From the NCBI GenBank assembly GCA_964035795.1, contig OZ038324.1:7223206-7287205 (forward strand): 64,000 nucleotides of DNA. Reading direction: 5' to 3'. Under the pieces are notes generated by a model. That model did not search any database, was not told the origin of the DNA, and saw only the letters and a list, made by a program, of their open reading frames with translations. Positions 1-10,271 of the stretch are shown here, piece after piece (the stretch's first letter is position 1; each line of letters starts with the position of its first letter). The translations under genes and the position numbers were made by a program. This DNA comes from Pterobdella sp. o SKG-2022 (taxonomy: Eukaryota > Annelida > Clitellata > Hirudinida > Piscicolidae).

Positions 1-823
1 TTATTTGATAATGAAAGCTCTGCTTTGTTTTCAAAGATACCTGCGTGTTAGTATCATTGGCGTTGTTGAAGATGGAAGCCATAGAGATGATTGGGTGGGA
101 GAATATGATGAATAAGGGATAGAGAATGATTTTTTGAGTCCTTGGAAAAGAGAAAAATTCTGATTAATTAGTAGATATAGTAGTGCGCTAGTAAAATAGT
201 ATAAGTTACAAGTTGTGGGTGGTAAGTTGCATTGTTGGCATTTTTTGTCATCATGTGTTTCATTTTAAGGCTTATATTTTGGTGTTGAATAAAATTTACA
301 TGTTCCGATCATTTGCATCTATAAACCACAGGTGTGTTTTGTGTTGATTCATTGATTTTAATTTTATGTGATTGAAGTTTATTGAAGAAGTCTACAAAAA
401 TGTTTATAAATAGAATAAATCTGGCAACTTTCAGCATATTAAGCATAAAACTGATGTAGAATAGTGGCTTCAATACTTTATATAAGTGATTTATGTAAAC
501 TTTATATAAGCTTAACTTGCAAATAAAATATGTGGCATTTTGGTAAATCTCAAAACCTTTTTATTTCTTATTTATTAGGCTTACACAATCATGCCAAACA
601 CTAGCCAACCGTAAAACGTAGATCCACATCAATATATCTGAATGAGTTTCTAGACATGTGTTTCCTGCTGTTTGGAACTCTCCACCACCTGACATTAGCT
701 TCTTTTAAATATTTTCTGGAAAAAAATCTTGTACTAGCATTACATAATACTTGATATGGAGGGGCCTTAGTTCATTTGTTGACGCTATATAAATTATTAT
801 TAATTATATTATTAATTCATCAG
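1..823. other. Non-coding DNA, probably ACTR1 intron
   Basis: I see no exon here that fits the part of centractin upstream of the first visible exon, so this is most likely part of one long ACTR1 intron that begins left of the window. It is AT-rich and contains a CGCTATATAAA motif at 783-793, about 30 bases before the next exon. Nothing else is recognised. Confidence 0.5.
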
Positions 824-1566
824 GAATCCATGAGCTTGTGACATCATCTATACAGAGGACTGACGCAGATCTGCGCAAGACATTGTACGCCAATGTGGTG
901 CTAAGTGGAGGATCCACTCTCTTCAAAGGTTTATGTTATCATCGTTTTACGTTTCCTCCACTCTAACGTGGTTGGTTGTATTTTCATGGTGGGTGGAGCA
1001 TTTTTATTGTTGATGGCAAGCAAAAAACCTTATAATAATATATGCATTTTAGAGTTTTTATTTTTATTTTTTGCTGAAAATTTTTTAAGGATTTGGTGCT
1101 CGCTTCTTGAGTGAGATGCGACTGCTGGCCCCAAAGAACACCAAGATCCGCATATCTGCATCCCAAGATAGACTTTTCTCAACCTGGATCGGGTCTGTTG
1201 TTTTCTTAATGAGTATCTTCATTATTATTCGTGTTTTTTAATTTTTACCTTTGTTAATACAGTTTTTTATATTAATATTATATATTTATTCTGTTATGGT
1301 TGGCATAAAGTAATTTGACCCTTCGATTGCCCCTACTGGGGTTTTAGTTGTACAACTGATCTGTTTCACAACTGTTTTCATGTGGATGTAAAACCTGTCA
1401 ATTGAGCAACTAAACCCCAAATTTTTAGCGAGCTGGTGCTTAACTTATCTTTATTGTTTACAGAGGATCGATTTTGGCCTCATTGGACACATTCAAACAG
1501 CTGTGGATCTCGAAGAAGGAGTATGACTCAGACGGAGCAAGAGTCATCCATCGCAAAACATTCTAA
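824..1566 (+). CDS. ACTR1: Actin-related protein 1 (beta/alpha-centractin), C-terminal part
   Basis: This is the last 104 residues of centractin (ARP1), the actin-like protein that forms the short filament of dynactin, the dynein activator. Exons are 824-928, 1090-1192 and 1464-1566 (TAA 1564-1566); junction phases agree throughout. What is seen: [11 protein letters not shown], then [11 protein letters not shown] (the actin-family nucleotide-site loop), [26 protein letters not shown], and the end [10 protein letters not shown], which is the family C-terminus of ARP1 rather than of actin (which ends in KCF). The 5' portion lies outside the window; the first visible exon starts in mid-codon. 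An AATAAA occurs near 1733. The next gene, MYCBP, is convergent. Confidence 0.95.
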
Positions 1567-3767
1567 TGCGCTTCATTTATTTTATATTTTAAATAGTTTT
1601 AATACTTATTTTCAAAAATCTGTTTTTGTATTTATTAGGTTATTTTAAGTTTGTTGATCTAGTTATTTATTTTTTTCTTTTTTGTTATTTATTGTTTTTT
1701 CTCAATTAATGCTAGTTTACTCTTGAATAAATTCCTTGTTAGCTAAATGGTCAATATTATTAAAAAATATTTTGATATTTCTAATACTTATTTGTGAATA
1801 TCATTAAGTATTCAAATTCTTTCATCGTATTCTCATCATGTTTAATGGAAAAATTGTCTTTATTGTCTTCATTTCATTTGTATATTCACTTGCTACAGCA
1901 TTCGAACGCTCATGAGCCAAAGAATTATTCTGAAAGTAATTCATTAAATCAGTCAACATATTTCAAACTTTATCAAAATAGGTTTCGAAATTATTTCAGT
2001 TTGCATTATAGACATAATTTTTTTTTGTAATCATTATTTCGGTGGTGGTCTGATGCTTCAAAGGTATCATTTATTCATTTTTTTGTAATTTAAGTTATAT
2101 TTTCAAAATTCCAGTTATATTTAAAGTGAAACTGTATATTTACCGTAAAATCGCTTTAAATTATGATTAACAAACGGTACCGGATCATTATTTGAGACTA
2201 ACGGCTTTGAATCCTATATACACAACGCTTAACTTTATCTCTATTATTACCAATAAAGTCTCAACTTTATTCACTTCAATACTTATTCAAAGTGTGTTGA
2301 AATTGTCAAAATTGTATTTTAAAATTAAATACAATGTATAATACCAATATTTCGTATCCGGATGGCTTAGTTCTTTTATTAACTTCTAGGAATAATTTTT
2401 CCAGTTGAGAAAAGCTTGATAGTTTTGAAGAATAAGGTCTTGATGAGTGGTTAAATGCAGAAGATTGAGGTAGATCTATCTGGAGTCCGTAACAAACGAT
2501 TAATGGCTAACTCACTAATGTGTTCAAAGTGCAATTCTTGCTTCTATGCCAGGTATGCAACGTTCTATTTTTCTGCAAAGCTAGCTAAAAATTACATATT
2601 CCTTAGAACTAGCACAGTCCTTATCACATAGTTTGTGAAATCGTTCTGTCAATGGTTTCGATATAGTAAATTTTTTTTGTACTTATAACTAAGGTAAGTT
2701 CTAACAGAACTACGAAAGTAAGATTAAAGCTGGAGAAATAATTTATCTAAAATTTATTCACTCGCAATTAAAGAGCGAGTTTATGCAAACTAGGTTAGAT
2801 GCCAATGCTATATGGGAGTGAGGTTTAATCTCTTAGACAAAATAAGTTTGCTCAAAGATAGAGCATTAGATTGATTTTCTAAAGTTACCGGGTTCGATCC
2901 CGACATTTATCACCCATTCCACAGTGTGTTTTTGCAACATTAAATTTTTAGCAAGCAATTTGATCTATAATGAAAAACGCTATATAAATACTTCATTAAA
3001 TTATAAAAGATAATAGTTATTGAGAATGATTTGCGTGGTAGAGCTATAAGATAGGTTTAACAATGAATATTTAGTTGACGGGCTAGTTTGGGATAGGCGG
3101 TAGAAAGCCACTGATCAAAATGTTTTAAAAAGAACAAATAAGACTACGAGAATAAATTAAATAGCCTCTTTAGAGTCATGCCTAGTTTTGAGAGAAACGC
3201 TAGACATCAGCTAAAGCTAGTGGCGTATGATGTTTTGGCTCTGTAATGGAGAAGAGTGGAGAGAATTTGTTAATAGACATTAAAATTTAAAATAGTTTCA
3301 TAAAAGAAGAATAGTCTGCAGGTTAAGCAGAAAATAATAATAGTGATTGATTCTATTTTGAAAGAAAGGATGCTTTAGATGGGAAAAATGGAGCTAAAAA
3401 ATATATAAAATTACAAAAATGTTTTACAAATAGTTGATCTAGATGCCTTCAGTAGACCAGGGACAAGGGCGGATTTAAAATACTGGTACTTATTTAGATA
3501 TAAATAATGAAGTGATAAAAAATTAAAATTTTTAGAGCATTCATGAGTAGTCGATAAATCATCTATATGACGCTTTATCGTCTTTAGGCCCATTTTATAG
3601 GGTTAGGTGCAGATGAAGTAATAAAAAAATAATAGTATTAATATATCTTTGAATGCGTAACAAATTTTATTAACTAAAAACACAAGTTTTCTTGATCGAT
3701 ACATGAAAGAATGAAATTAAATGTCATAATCCTTTGAAACAAATAAATAACAAAGAAACATTGGAAA
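1567..3767. other. Intergenic spacer between convergent ACTR1 and MYCBP
   Basis: This 2.2-kb AT-rich stretch has no convincing exon on either strand. It contains a degenerate tRNA-like sequence (2841-2912) and a CGCTATATAAA motif (2978-2988). A TTTATT at about 3666, which reads AATAAA on the minus strand, may serve as the MYCBP polyadenylation signal. Confidence 0.6.
2841..2912 (+). pseudogene. tRNA-like sequence (tRNA pseudogene or tRNA-derived SINE head)
   Basis: A cloverleaf can almost be drawn. The acceptor arms 2841-2847 and 2906-2912 pair at 6 of 7 positions. The D arm GCTCAAAGATAGAGC is intact. The anticodon arm has stem TTAGA/TCTAA with a 7-base loop, formally anticodon GAT. A B-box-like GGTTCGATCC lies at 2891-2900. 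The T arm is one base short, so a standard 5-bp stem with a 7-base loop cannot form. I therefore call it degenerate. It shares the GAGCATT...CTAAAGTT...GTTCGATCC pattern with the copy at 28563-28634. Confidence 0.5.
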
Positions 3768-4447
3768 TTATTCAGAAACGGGAGGTTGTTCAGCTTCAGG
3801 TTGAGAGACTGGGTCCGCAGTCATTTCCACATCCTTGTTTTCCTCCTCTGTTTTTTCCTTTTCACCCTCAGTTTCTTCCAACTATAAGACATATATTTTG
3901 TGTTTTTATATGATATTTATTTTAAAAAAGATAATCAATTATTCACCTTGAGTTTAAGTTGCTGATATTCTTCAATTAGCTGTTCATATTTACATCTTAA
4001 ATCTGATAACTCCATTTTTAATGACTCATTTTCCGCGGTTCCAGGTGACTTTTCCATCATAAATTCTTTAAGGTATCTAAAAAAATTGAAAATATTTGAC
4101 GTATATAAATCAAAATTGAATCTGGATATATATTTGAAAAATGGGTCCAACTCTAATGCATCTTCGGGCTTTTCTGGTTCTTCATACAGACTGACTAGTA
4201 CTATAAGTGCAGAAACAGAATAAGGTCATTGAAATAGTATTTAAAAATGAAACTTATAAAATTACCTCTTGTCAATATATCCATTACACCAGCTTTCTCT
4301 AAATATTTGCGAAACTCCTCTTTTTTCGAATCAATTGGCTGAAATTAAAGAGACCGAATAAATATCAATGACTTGATAAAAACTGATTCACATGAAAACA
4401 TTATAAAATCAACAATATAAATTTAAAATTACCTTGTAGTTCGTCAT
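3768..4447 (-). CDS. MYCBP: c-Myc-binding protein (AMY-1)
   Basis: This is a complete small coiled-coil protein of 126 aa (human about 103). MYCBP binds the N-terminus of MYC and also occurs in ciliary/AKAP complexes (family knowledge). Exons on the minus strand are 4433-4447, 4266-4338, 4152-4200, 3947-4076 and 3768-3881; all phases agree. What is seen: EEFRKYLEKAGVMDILT, VLVSLYEEPEKPEDALEYLK, then a heptad-like helix SLKMELSDLRCKYEQLIEEY. The start at 4445-4447 gives MTNYKPIDSK, which lines up with the usual N-terminus; an in-frame ATG at 4508-4510 would add 21 residues. The C-terminal exon (about residues 90-126) is an acidic Glu-rich tail that is longer than usual. Confidence 0.94.
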
Positions 4448-4510
4448 TTTGCAAAATTCTTTTTCGAGCGGCGTTAAGTACAACGTGGAAGATGGAAACG
4501 AAAATGCCAT

Positions 4511-6258
4511 GTCCCAAATAAATATCACTAGTTTGAAAAATCCGTGAAATTTTTTTCTCAAATTTATTAAATTTTTTTTAATAGATATTAATTCAAATGT
4601 GTATATAAATACTAATTTTCAAAGTTGTAGGTCTATTCCACCAAACAAACTTGGTACTTGAAAATGTAATTTTGTTAACGAAAAACTTTGTATCTTGATA
4701 AAATTATTAGAGTTTCTGAATACACTCATTAGAGGATCATTTTAAGGTGTAACCAATATTATTCTAATGTTATTTTCTACTATCAGATTAATAATACTTT
4801 TAGAAAATGATTTTATTCTTTAATGTAGAGTTGAAAACGTGTTTGAATTCTATATTGAAAAATGAAATACTTTTTTGAAAGTTTGAATAAATTTTTTAAA
4901 AGTTGCATTTTTGTAAAATGCCACAGTACTCTCTCTGTCACTTTTTCATAATTATGAAAATTTTAAAAAGTTATGAATCATAAAAACACGAAAAAATTTG
5001 AATTTTTCATTTGAAAAAATTTTTTGATATATTCTTTATCATCATCATCAGGTAACCAAGTTTGAGTCTAATTGTTCACAATGTTAAGTTAAAAATTTTG
5101 TTTTTATGAAAAGTAAACTCGAAAAGAGTTTGATATGAAATTTTTCCATTTTCGATCGTTAGTTTGGCAGCTATTGGCGTTTGAAAAAACGCGTGTTTTG
5201 GGGAAATTAATAAATGCAATTATTCGGTCTGTAATTACGTGAAAATACTGAATTATACTTTAAAATTACCCACTTGATCGAAACTGAAAGAATGCATTAA
5301 AAAAGCCGCTATTTTGGTAAAGTTGCATTTTTATAAAATGCCAGTCTTTTTTCTGAATTATGAAAGTTGTCAACAAATTATTTCGATATATTCGTAATAA
5401 AACTAATCAAATTTTAATTATTAATAAAGTTGAAGTTATACTTTACCGTAAATTGAATATAAATATTAAATTGAAAGTTACATTTTGAGAAAATTCTAAA
5501 TATACTTCCATTGAAACTTATTTACTAGTTTTAATAAAAATATGAATGTTCAACAAGTTAAAATTTCATTCTTATATTAAAAAAACCTTCTTTTCCAAGA
5601 TTTCACCTCTAGTATTTTTGTTCTAAATAAACTTTCGAAAAAATTAATGTTCACAGTGGATAAGACTTACAATCTATGAAAAAATTCATCGTTAACATGA
5701 ATGGCAAAAATTATTACTTGAATTTCAAATAAATATAATCTTTTTCATAAAATCTCCGAAACTCAACCCTCTACTTCTATTCGAAGTTCTTTTTGGTTGA
5801 GGTTTGACAGGAGTCAAATTTGTGTAGAACTTTCGGCTTTTTTGTCTTGTATTACTGTTGTTCTTACCATAGAAAATGTTTCTAGGTTTGAAGGTTTTTT
5901 GAATTCTCTTCAAACCACTCGCCACCCCCTTTGTATGACTTGTTGGATTGTATATGTATAAACCAATAATTAATTACAATTCATTGGCATGTTTTTTTAT
6001 CAGTTTTTGTTAATTGATTTGCAATAAAATTAAATTTGATATATAATTTTTATAATACAAATGGTTTTACTTTCTGTATCTAGGCACGCGATTTTTTTTC
6101 TTGTATGTAATTTTCTTTCTTTTTTCTCTAGCTACATCTGTTAAAGATATAAACTAAAAAACGTGAATTATTTTAACAAATACAAATTTCAAAAAGTTAG
6201 AGAGATTAGTATCAGAATAGAAAAACTTAAGAAATCACATAGAACATAATTATTTCAT
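4511..6258. other. Repeat-bearing spacer
   Basis: This is AT-rich DNA with diverged internal repeats: a TTGCATTTTTRTAAAATGCCA unit appears near 4903 and again near 5321, each followed by related sequence. A dispersed repeat copy lies at 4973-5056. A Lys/Arg-rich open frame lies on the minus strand at 5725-5943, without an ATG and with no clear partner exon. It could be an exon of an unrecognised gene, but I cannot support that. Confidence 0.5.
4973..5056 (+). repeat. Dispersed repeat copy ending in TATCATCATCATCAGGTAA
   Basis: This stretch aligns over about 80 bases (roughly 80% identical by eye, one short gap) with 8333-8412. The shared 3' end, TATCATCATCAGGTA, recurs at 38236-38252 and 41784-41799. 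It looks like the end of an uncharacterised interspersed element. Confidence 0.5.
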
Positions 6259-6739
6259 TCAAAAAACAGATTCCCAACCCAAAGGAATATTGAATTTCTT
6301 AAGTGAAGACATCCTGCGGTCATAAAGAACTGAGTCACTCGAATAATATGGCAAGTAGGTCTTGGGTTTTGGAATCCTTTTGGAAAGTCCTTCAAACGAA
6401 GCAGCTTTTTTCTTGTTCAGAGATCTCTAGGGGCATTGTTATCGTTATTTTATGCTGATAGTTTTCAAGTTGAAATCATGGTTGATATTAATATAATTTA
6501 AAACATTACATAATTCATCTACGCAAGTGAAAAATTATCGTGAGCAGAACTCACATTCGATAGTATTAAACTGTATATTTTCATCAAAATTCATTTTATA
6601 GTAGCATTTTTATCATACAAAAATCACATTAATTATATTAGTGATGTAGTTTTAAAAAAGTAACAGATTTTTCTTCTTTTTTGATTTTTTCATATTTTTT
6701 CTGGTTTCTTTTATGTGGCCTGTAAATTGGCTGAGACAT
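6259..6739 (-). CDS. Probable two-exon small protein, function unknown
   Basis: I do not recognise this gene. Two minus-strand exons, 6665-6739 and 6259-6426, join in phase 0 to give an 80-aa basic protein. It starts MSQPIYRPHKRNQKKYEKIK and ends FNIPLGWESVF just before TGA at 6259-6261. The acceptor before 6426 is good (pyrimidine-rich ...CCCCTAG); the donor (GTTACT) is weak but resembles other donors in this window. There is no signal peptide or membrane segment. The second half has few low-complexity residues and reads like conserved coding sequence (KTYLPYYSSDSVLYDRR). It was called from reading frame and splice logic only. Confidence 0.5.
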
Positions 6740-6996
6740 AATGAATTTGAGAAGTTTTATTTTACTATATCTATGATGATATTTGTATTCAGTTTATTTG
6801 GAGTTTGATTTACGTCATAAAAAATTTAGAAAGATTAAAATCGTTAACAACTTATATAGTAATATTCTATAATGTTAAGTAGGGTTTTAATCAAAATTAA
6901 GTTTTTAAAACGTTTTAAAGACTGGAAAATAAATCGAAGAATTTTAATTTAGCAATTAAATTTTTATTTTAACTTTTGAAACCTCATTTATAGCTA

Positions 6997-7263
6997 ATGT
7001 ATATAATTCGAGAATTTCCGACACTCGATAATTTTCATACAGAGGCAGAAGCCAGATCTCTAATGGGAAACAACCTGCAGCTGCTTAACAATGATTTGTG
7101 GGAAGAAACATTGGAAACGAAGATGAGGTCACTGAGAGGTCTGACAGCCGGAGAAGGGGAAATTCCCACCTCAAAAACCTTATCATCGTCGTTTGCTGCC
7201 TCTTGTTCATTACTATTGTTCGCAACTTGGATAGTATTCGGCATTTTGAAATGTGTAGGTTAA
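6997..7263 (+). CDS. Uncertain short ORF with C-terminal hydrophobic segment
   Basis: This 88-codon frame has a terminal hydrophobic stretch (SSFAASCSLLLFATWIVFGI). The second plus frame over 7098-7280 also ends in a strong membrane-like segment (LIIVVCCLLFITIV), and the minus strand is open too, so the true frame is unclear. A stretch near residues 31-48 has the N-x6-L-x2-K-x3-L-x2-L spacing seen at the start of BET1/GS15-type Qc-SNARE motifs, but the rest of a SNARE motif is absent. If real, it is a decayed or incomplete gene. A CAG acceptor-like site sits at 7039-7041. Confidence 0.2.
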   Translation: MYIIREFPTLDNFHTEAEARSLMGNNLQLLNNDLWEETLETKMRSLRGLTAGEGEIPTSKTLSSSFAASCSLLLFATWIVFGILKCVG

Positions 7264-7280
7264 AAATAAATTATTTTTAA

Positions 7281-7453
7281 ACTGAGAAACTTTTATTCAA
7301 ACAATAAGGTGTCCAACAAAAGTGTGACAAGAAATGAAAAAATGTAAAGTAATATTAAGTTATATTTTTATCAACTTAATATTACTTTACATTTTTTTAT
7401 TTCTTGTCACACTTTTGTTGGACACCTTATTGTTTGAATAAAAGTTTCTAAGT
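7281..7453. repeat. Near-perfect inverted repeat (about 80-bp arms, 11-base loop)
   Basis: Arm 7281-7361 is the reverse complement of 7373-7453 with about two mismatches; the loop is 7362-7372. Each arm contains AGGTGTCCAACAAAAGTGTG and a GAATAAAAGTTTC segment, so the palindrome carries an AATAAA-type signal on both strands. It contains no ORF. A foldback MITE-like element, or a template-switch palindrome, would both give this structure. Confidence 0.9.
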
Positions 7454-8444
7454 AAAAAAAAAAATAATTAAAATATTATTTAACGAGTACCGAAACAAAA
7501 TTTTATAAAAAACCCTTTTTTTCTTTTCTGCTATTGATAAGTAAGTAAAAATAGAGGTCTCACTTTAAAGAAGAACAGAAAGCTTTTTACCCATTTGTTT
7601 AGTTTGGTATTGTGTGATGGATCATTCTTATATTATCAATATTTCTTTAACTTATGGTCTGGTCTGAGTGCTTAGTTGTAGGTGGTGGTGTTTGGATTTT
7701 AATCTTTAATTATTATTAGTACAACCTCAAGTAGAAGCCAGTATATGGCATACTTATTATCAGTTATTTTCATATTAACTATAAGTTGAAAGGTCGATTT
7801 TACTTGGGTCGGTTCTATACCAATTTTTCGTGCTCGATTCTAAAAATTCAAACGATTAAAATATATTTTTATTGAATACTGAAAATTTTTTTCAATAAAA
7901 AAATATAATCAAAGGCCATGATTAGGAAATGGTTAGGATGTGTGAAAGGACAGAAAAAACTGACGAAACAAAACCTGCGAAATTTTTTTAAATTATAAGA
8001 TATATTCATTATTCACAAGCATGCGTCTTAAATATTGTACTGGAAACTTGAAAACGATTAAAAACCATGTCAAGGTTTTCTTTATTGAAATACTATTTTC
8101 AAGTACTCTCGAATGATATATAAAAAGCGCAGAAAAAATTCTAAATGTCTGAAAATCTCCAAAATTATATATAATTCAAATTAAACGTTTTTATTGATTT
8201 ATTATTATTGAGATTTATATAGGACAGATTACTTAAAAAGCGCTACAAAATTTAGTTGAACAAACGTTTCGATACTAGGCTAAACTTATTTAAGGATTTA
8301 AACTACCATTGTGAAAAATAGCCTTGAAGTTTTGAATCTTAAAAACACTACAATATTTGAATATTTCTTTTTGACGAAGCTTTTTCATATATTCTATATC
8401 ATCATCACGTAATTAGTTAAATATTTACATCATGTACTACCATG
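7454..8444. other. Intergenic spacer, no gene seen
   Basis: This is AT-rich DNA between the palindrome and the 3' end of the PEX11-like gene. It carries the second copy of the dispersed repeat (8333-8412). No exon was recognised on either strand. Confidence 0.5.
8333..8412 (+). repeat. Dispersed repeat, second copy
   Basis: This is related to 4973-5056 along its whole length. It shares TGAATC-TAAAAACAC, TTTGAAT and the ending ATATTCTATATCATCATCA, but has lost the final CAG of the GGTAA end. Confidence 0.5.
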
Positions 8445-9722
8445 TTAATCATATATTCGCTCACCTATACTGCCATATTGAGTAAATGAGAGGCTATAAA
8501 TTTTCCATAAAATTCCGAATATGACTGTGATGGCATAAACTTCAGAAGTTTCTAAGCCACATAATTATTATACATCAAAATACTATATGAATGAAACTTG
8601 AAATACATATATATATATATATATATACAACTGATGAATGACATAATGAAAGGTATAGTATTGATGGAACAACTCACCCATTTTTGCGTTTCTCAAAGGG
8701 TGTTCACTTGCTGCCCACACTAGCCTCCTCCAAGGTAGAAATGAAACCACTAATAATAAATCTATCAAATTTTTAACTAAGAGAAGTATTTCAGTCTTCA
8801 TTTTATTCCACCATTTATCTAAAGCTTCTAAGCTTGATCGGAGGTTTTCTGTAGTTCCATGGCTGAAAATAATGTTGAGTTATATGAATAATCAATTTTT
8901 TTTCTTACTATATGGTAGTCATTTACAGAGAGAAAAGAATAAAATATGGAATATATGTGACTTATCGGAGAATAATAGTGTGATAATAACTTAATAGTTT
9001 ACAATTAAATGTCAGAAAGGGATATAATTACAATGCACCTTCCTTCAAGCAGAGCCAGCTCATATGCATTTGATAATCCCTTCTTCGTCCTCATCATTAA
9101 GATAATTTTCCTGATATTTCTGGTGAACAAAAACACAAATTTTGAATAAAATCAAACAATCACCATCTAAACACTTGCCAAATAATTAAGTTTTTATGGA
9201 AACGAAATTTCAGCTAACATGATAAAGGAGCAAAATAAAGAAGATGAAAGAAAGGAGAGCGCAACATTTTTAAAGTGGTTAATTGATTTGATGATTCTTA
9301 AATCACACAAAAAGCTGAGGTGGTCAAAAGGAAGATAAATTTGCAAAAATACATTGGATATTGAACTGAGAACTTTGCAGATTGTGTCAGGTTCCTGCTT
9401 ATTAATGCAATATTTTAATGAAAAGAATGAACTTTTGTGAATATTTTTTAATCTTTGATGTTTTTTGATTATGCAATTTTATGAAAATGTTGAAAACTCT
9501 AAATTAATTATTCCTACCAACATGGTTAGCCCATTTTTTAGTTCTATCCCAAACAACTACATCATCAAAGAACCTTAGAAAACTGCGACACTGTGATACA
9601 AGCTTTGAGAATGGGGCATATGTGGGATCATACTGAGATATGATAGACAAAGCATAACCAACTGTTTTCAATACTTTATCTCTACCAACATGTGTTTGAA
9701 CAAGAGATATGTAAGTTTCCAT
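8445..9722 (-). CDS. PEX11G: Peroxisomal membrane protein 11, gamma type
   Basis: This is a complete 240-aa PEX11-family protein (human PEX11G about 241). The family remodels peroxisome membranes during growth and division. Minus-strand exons are 9522-9722, 9219-9394, 9039-9119, 8678-8862 and 8445-8524; every phase is consistent. What is seen: GRDKVLKTVGYALSII near the N-terminus, CRSFLRFFDDVVVW (typical first amphipathic/hydrophobic block), IYLPFDHLSFLCDLR in the middle, and LLLVVSFLPWRRLVWA near the end, matching the family's C-terminal NLADL...WLP motif. A (TA)n tract at 8606-8627 sits inside the last intron. The gene is head-to-head with NUP93, 549 bp between start codons. Confidence 0.9.
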
Positions 9723-10271
9723 TTAATAAATGGGAGTTGTTGTACTTTGCCCTTGACAAAATTTAAAAGTTAACTAAAAGTGAGCTAGTTGTGAATTTGA
9801 AATATGACTTAATTTATTTAATTATTGAACTTAATTTTAAATTTTATTGAAAAAAATTTAAACTTTATAAATACAAAAATCTTGATAGTGGAACTGAGTA
9901 AAAGCAATAAAAATATATCTTGAAAAAATATATTCACTATATTATTGGGAAAAACTTTGAAAAAATACATTCATTACAATCCATTTATGAAATCATTACA
10001 AATTTATAATAAAAATATTTAATTTCATCCCGCCTAGTTAGTTATTTTAAATATCGCTCATAGTTTGAATGGAATCTTGTTTTTAAGTATTTTGAAAGCT
10101 GAAGCTTCATAAACTTTTATTTGACAAACTGAAAAAGTTTTTAAGTTTTTTTTGTAAAATTTATTTACAATACTTATTCTTTTAATTAATACTAATCATT
10201 CGACTAAGATTCTATTTCTCATTTTAAATAACCACGAAAATACACTATATTTTTCCACAGAGAGCATAAAG
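9723..10271. promoter_or_regulatory. Shared intergenic region of divergent PEX11G and NUP93
   Basis: The two start codons point away from each other across 549 bp, so both promoters must lie here, or in an unseen 5' exon. It is very AT-rich. I see no certain TATA or other element. Confidence 0.4.

Noticed and set aside
7035..7244. 69-codon minus-strand frame
   Set aside because: It has no splice partners, the opposite strand is open in two frames, and the low-level acidic/Ser composition fits no family.
6997..7263. BET1/GS15-type SNARE gene
   Set aside because: Only the first-layer spacing fits; the SNARE motif core is missing and the membrane segment fits better in another frame, so no functional call is made.
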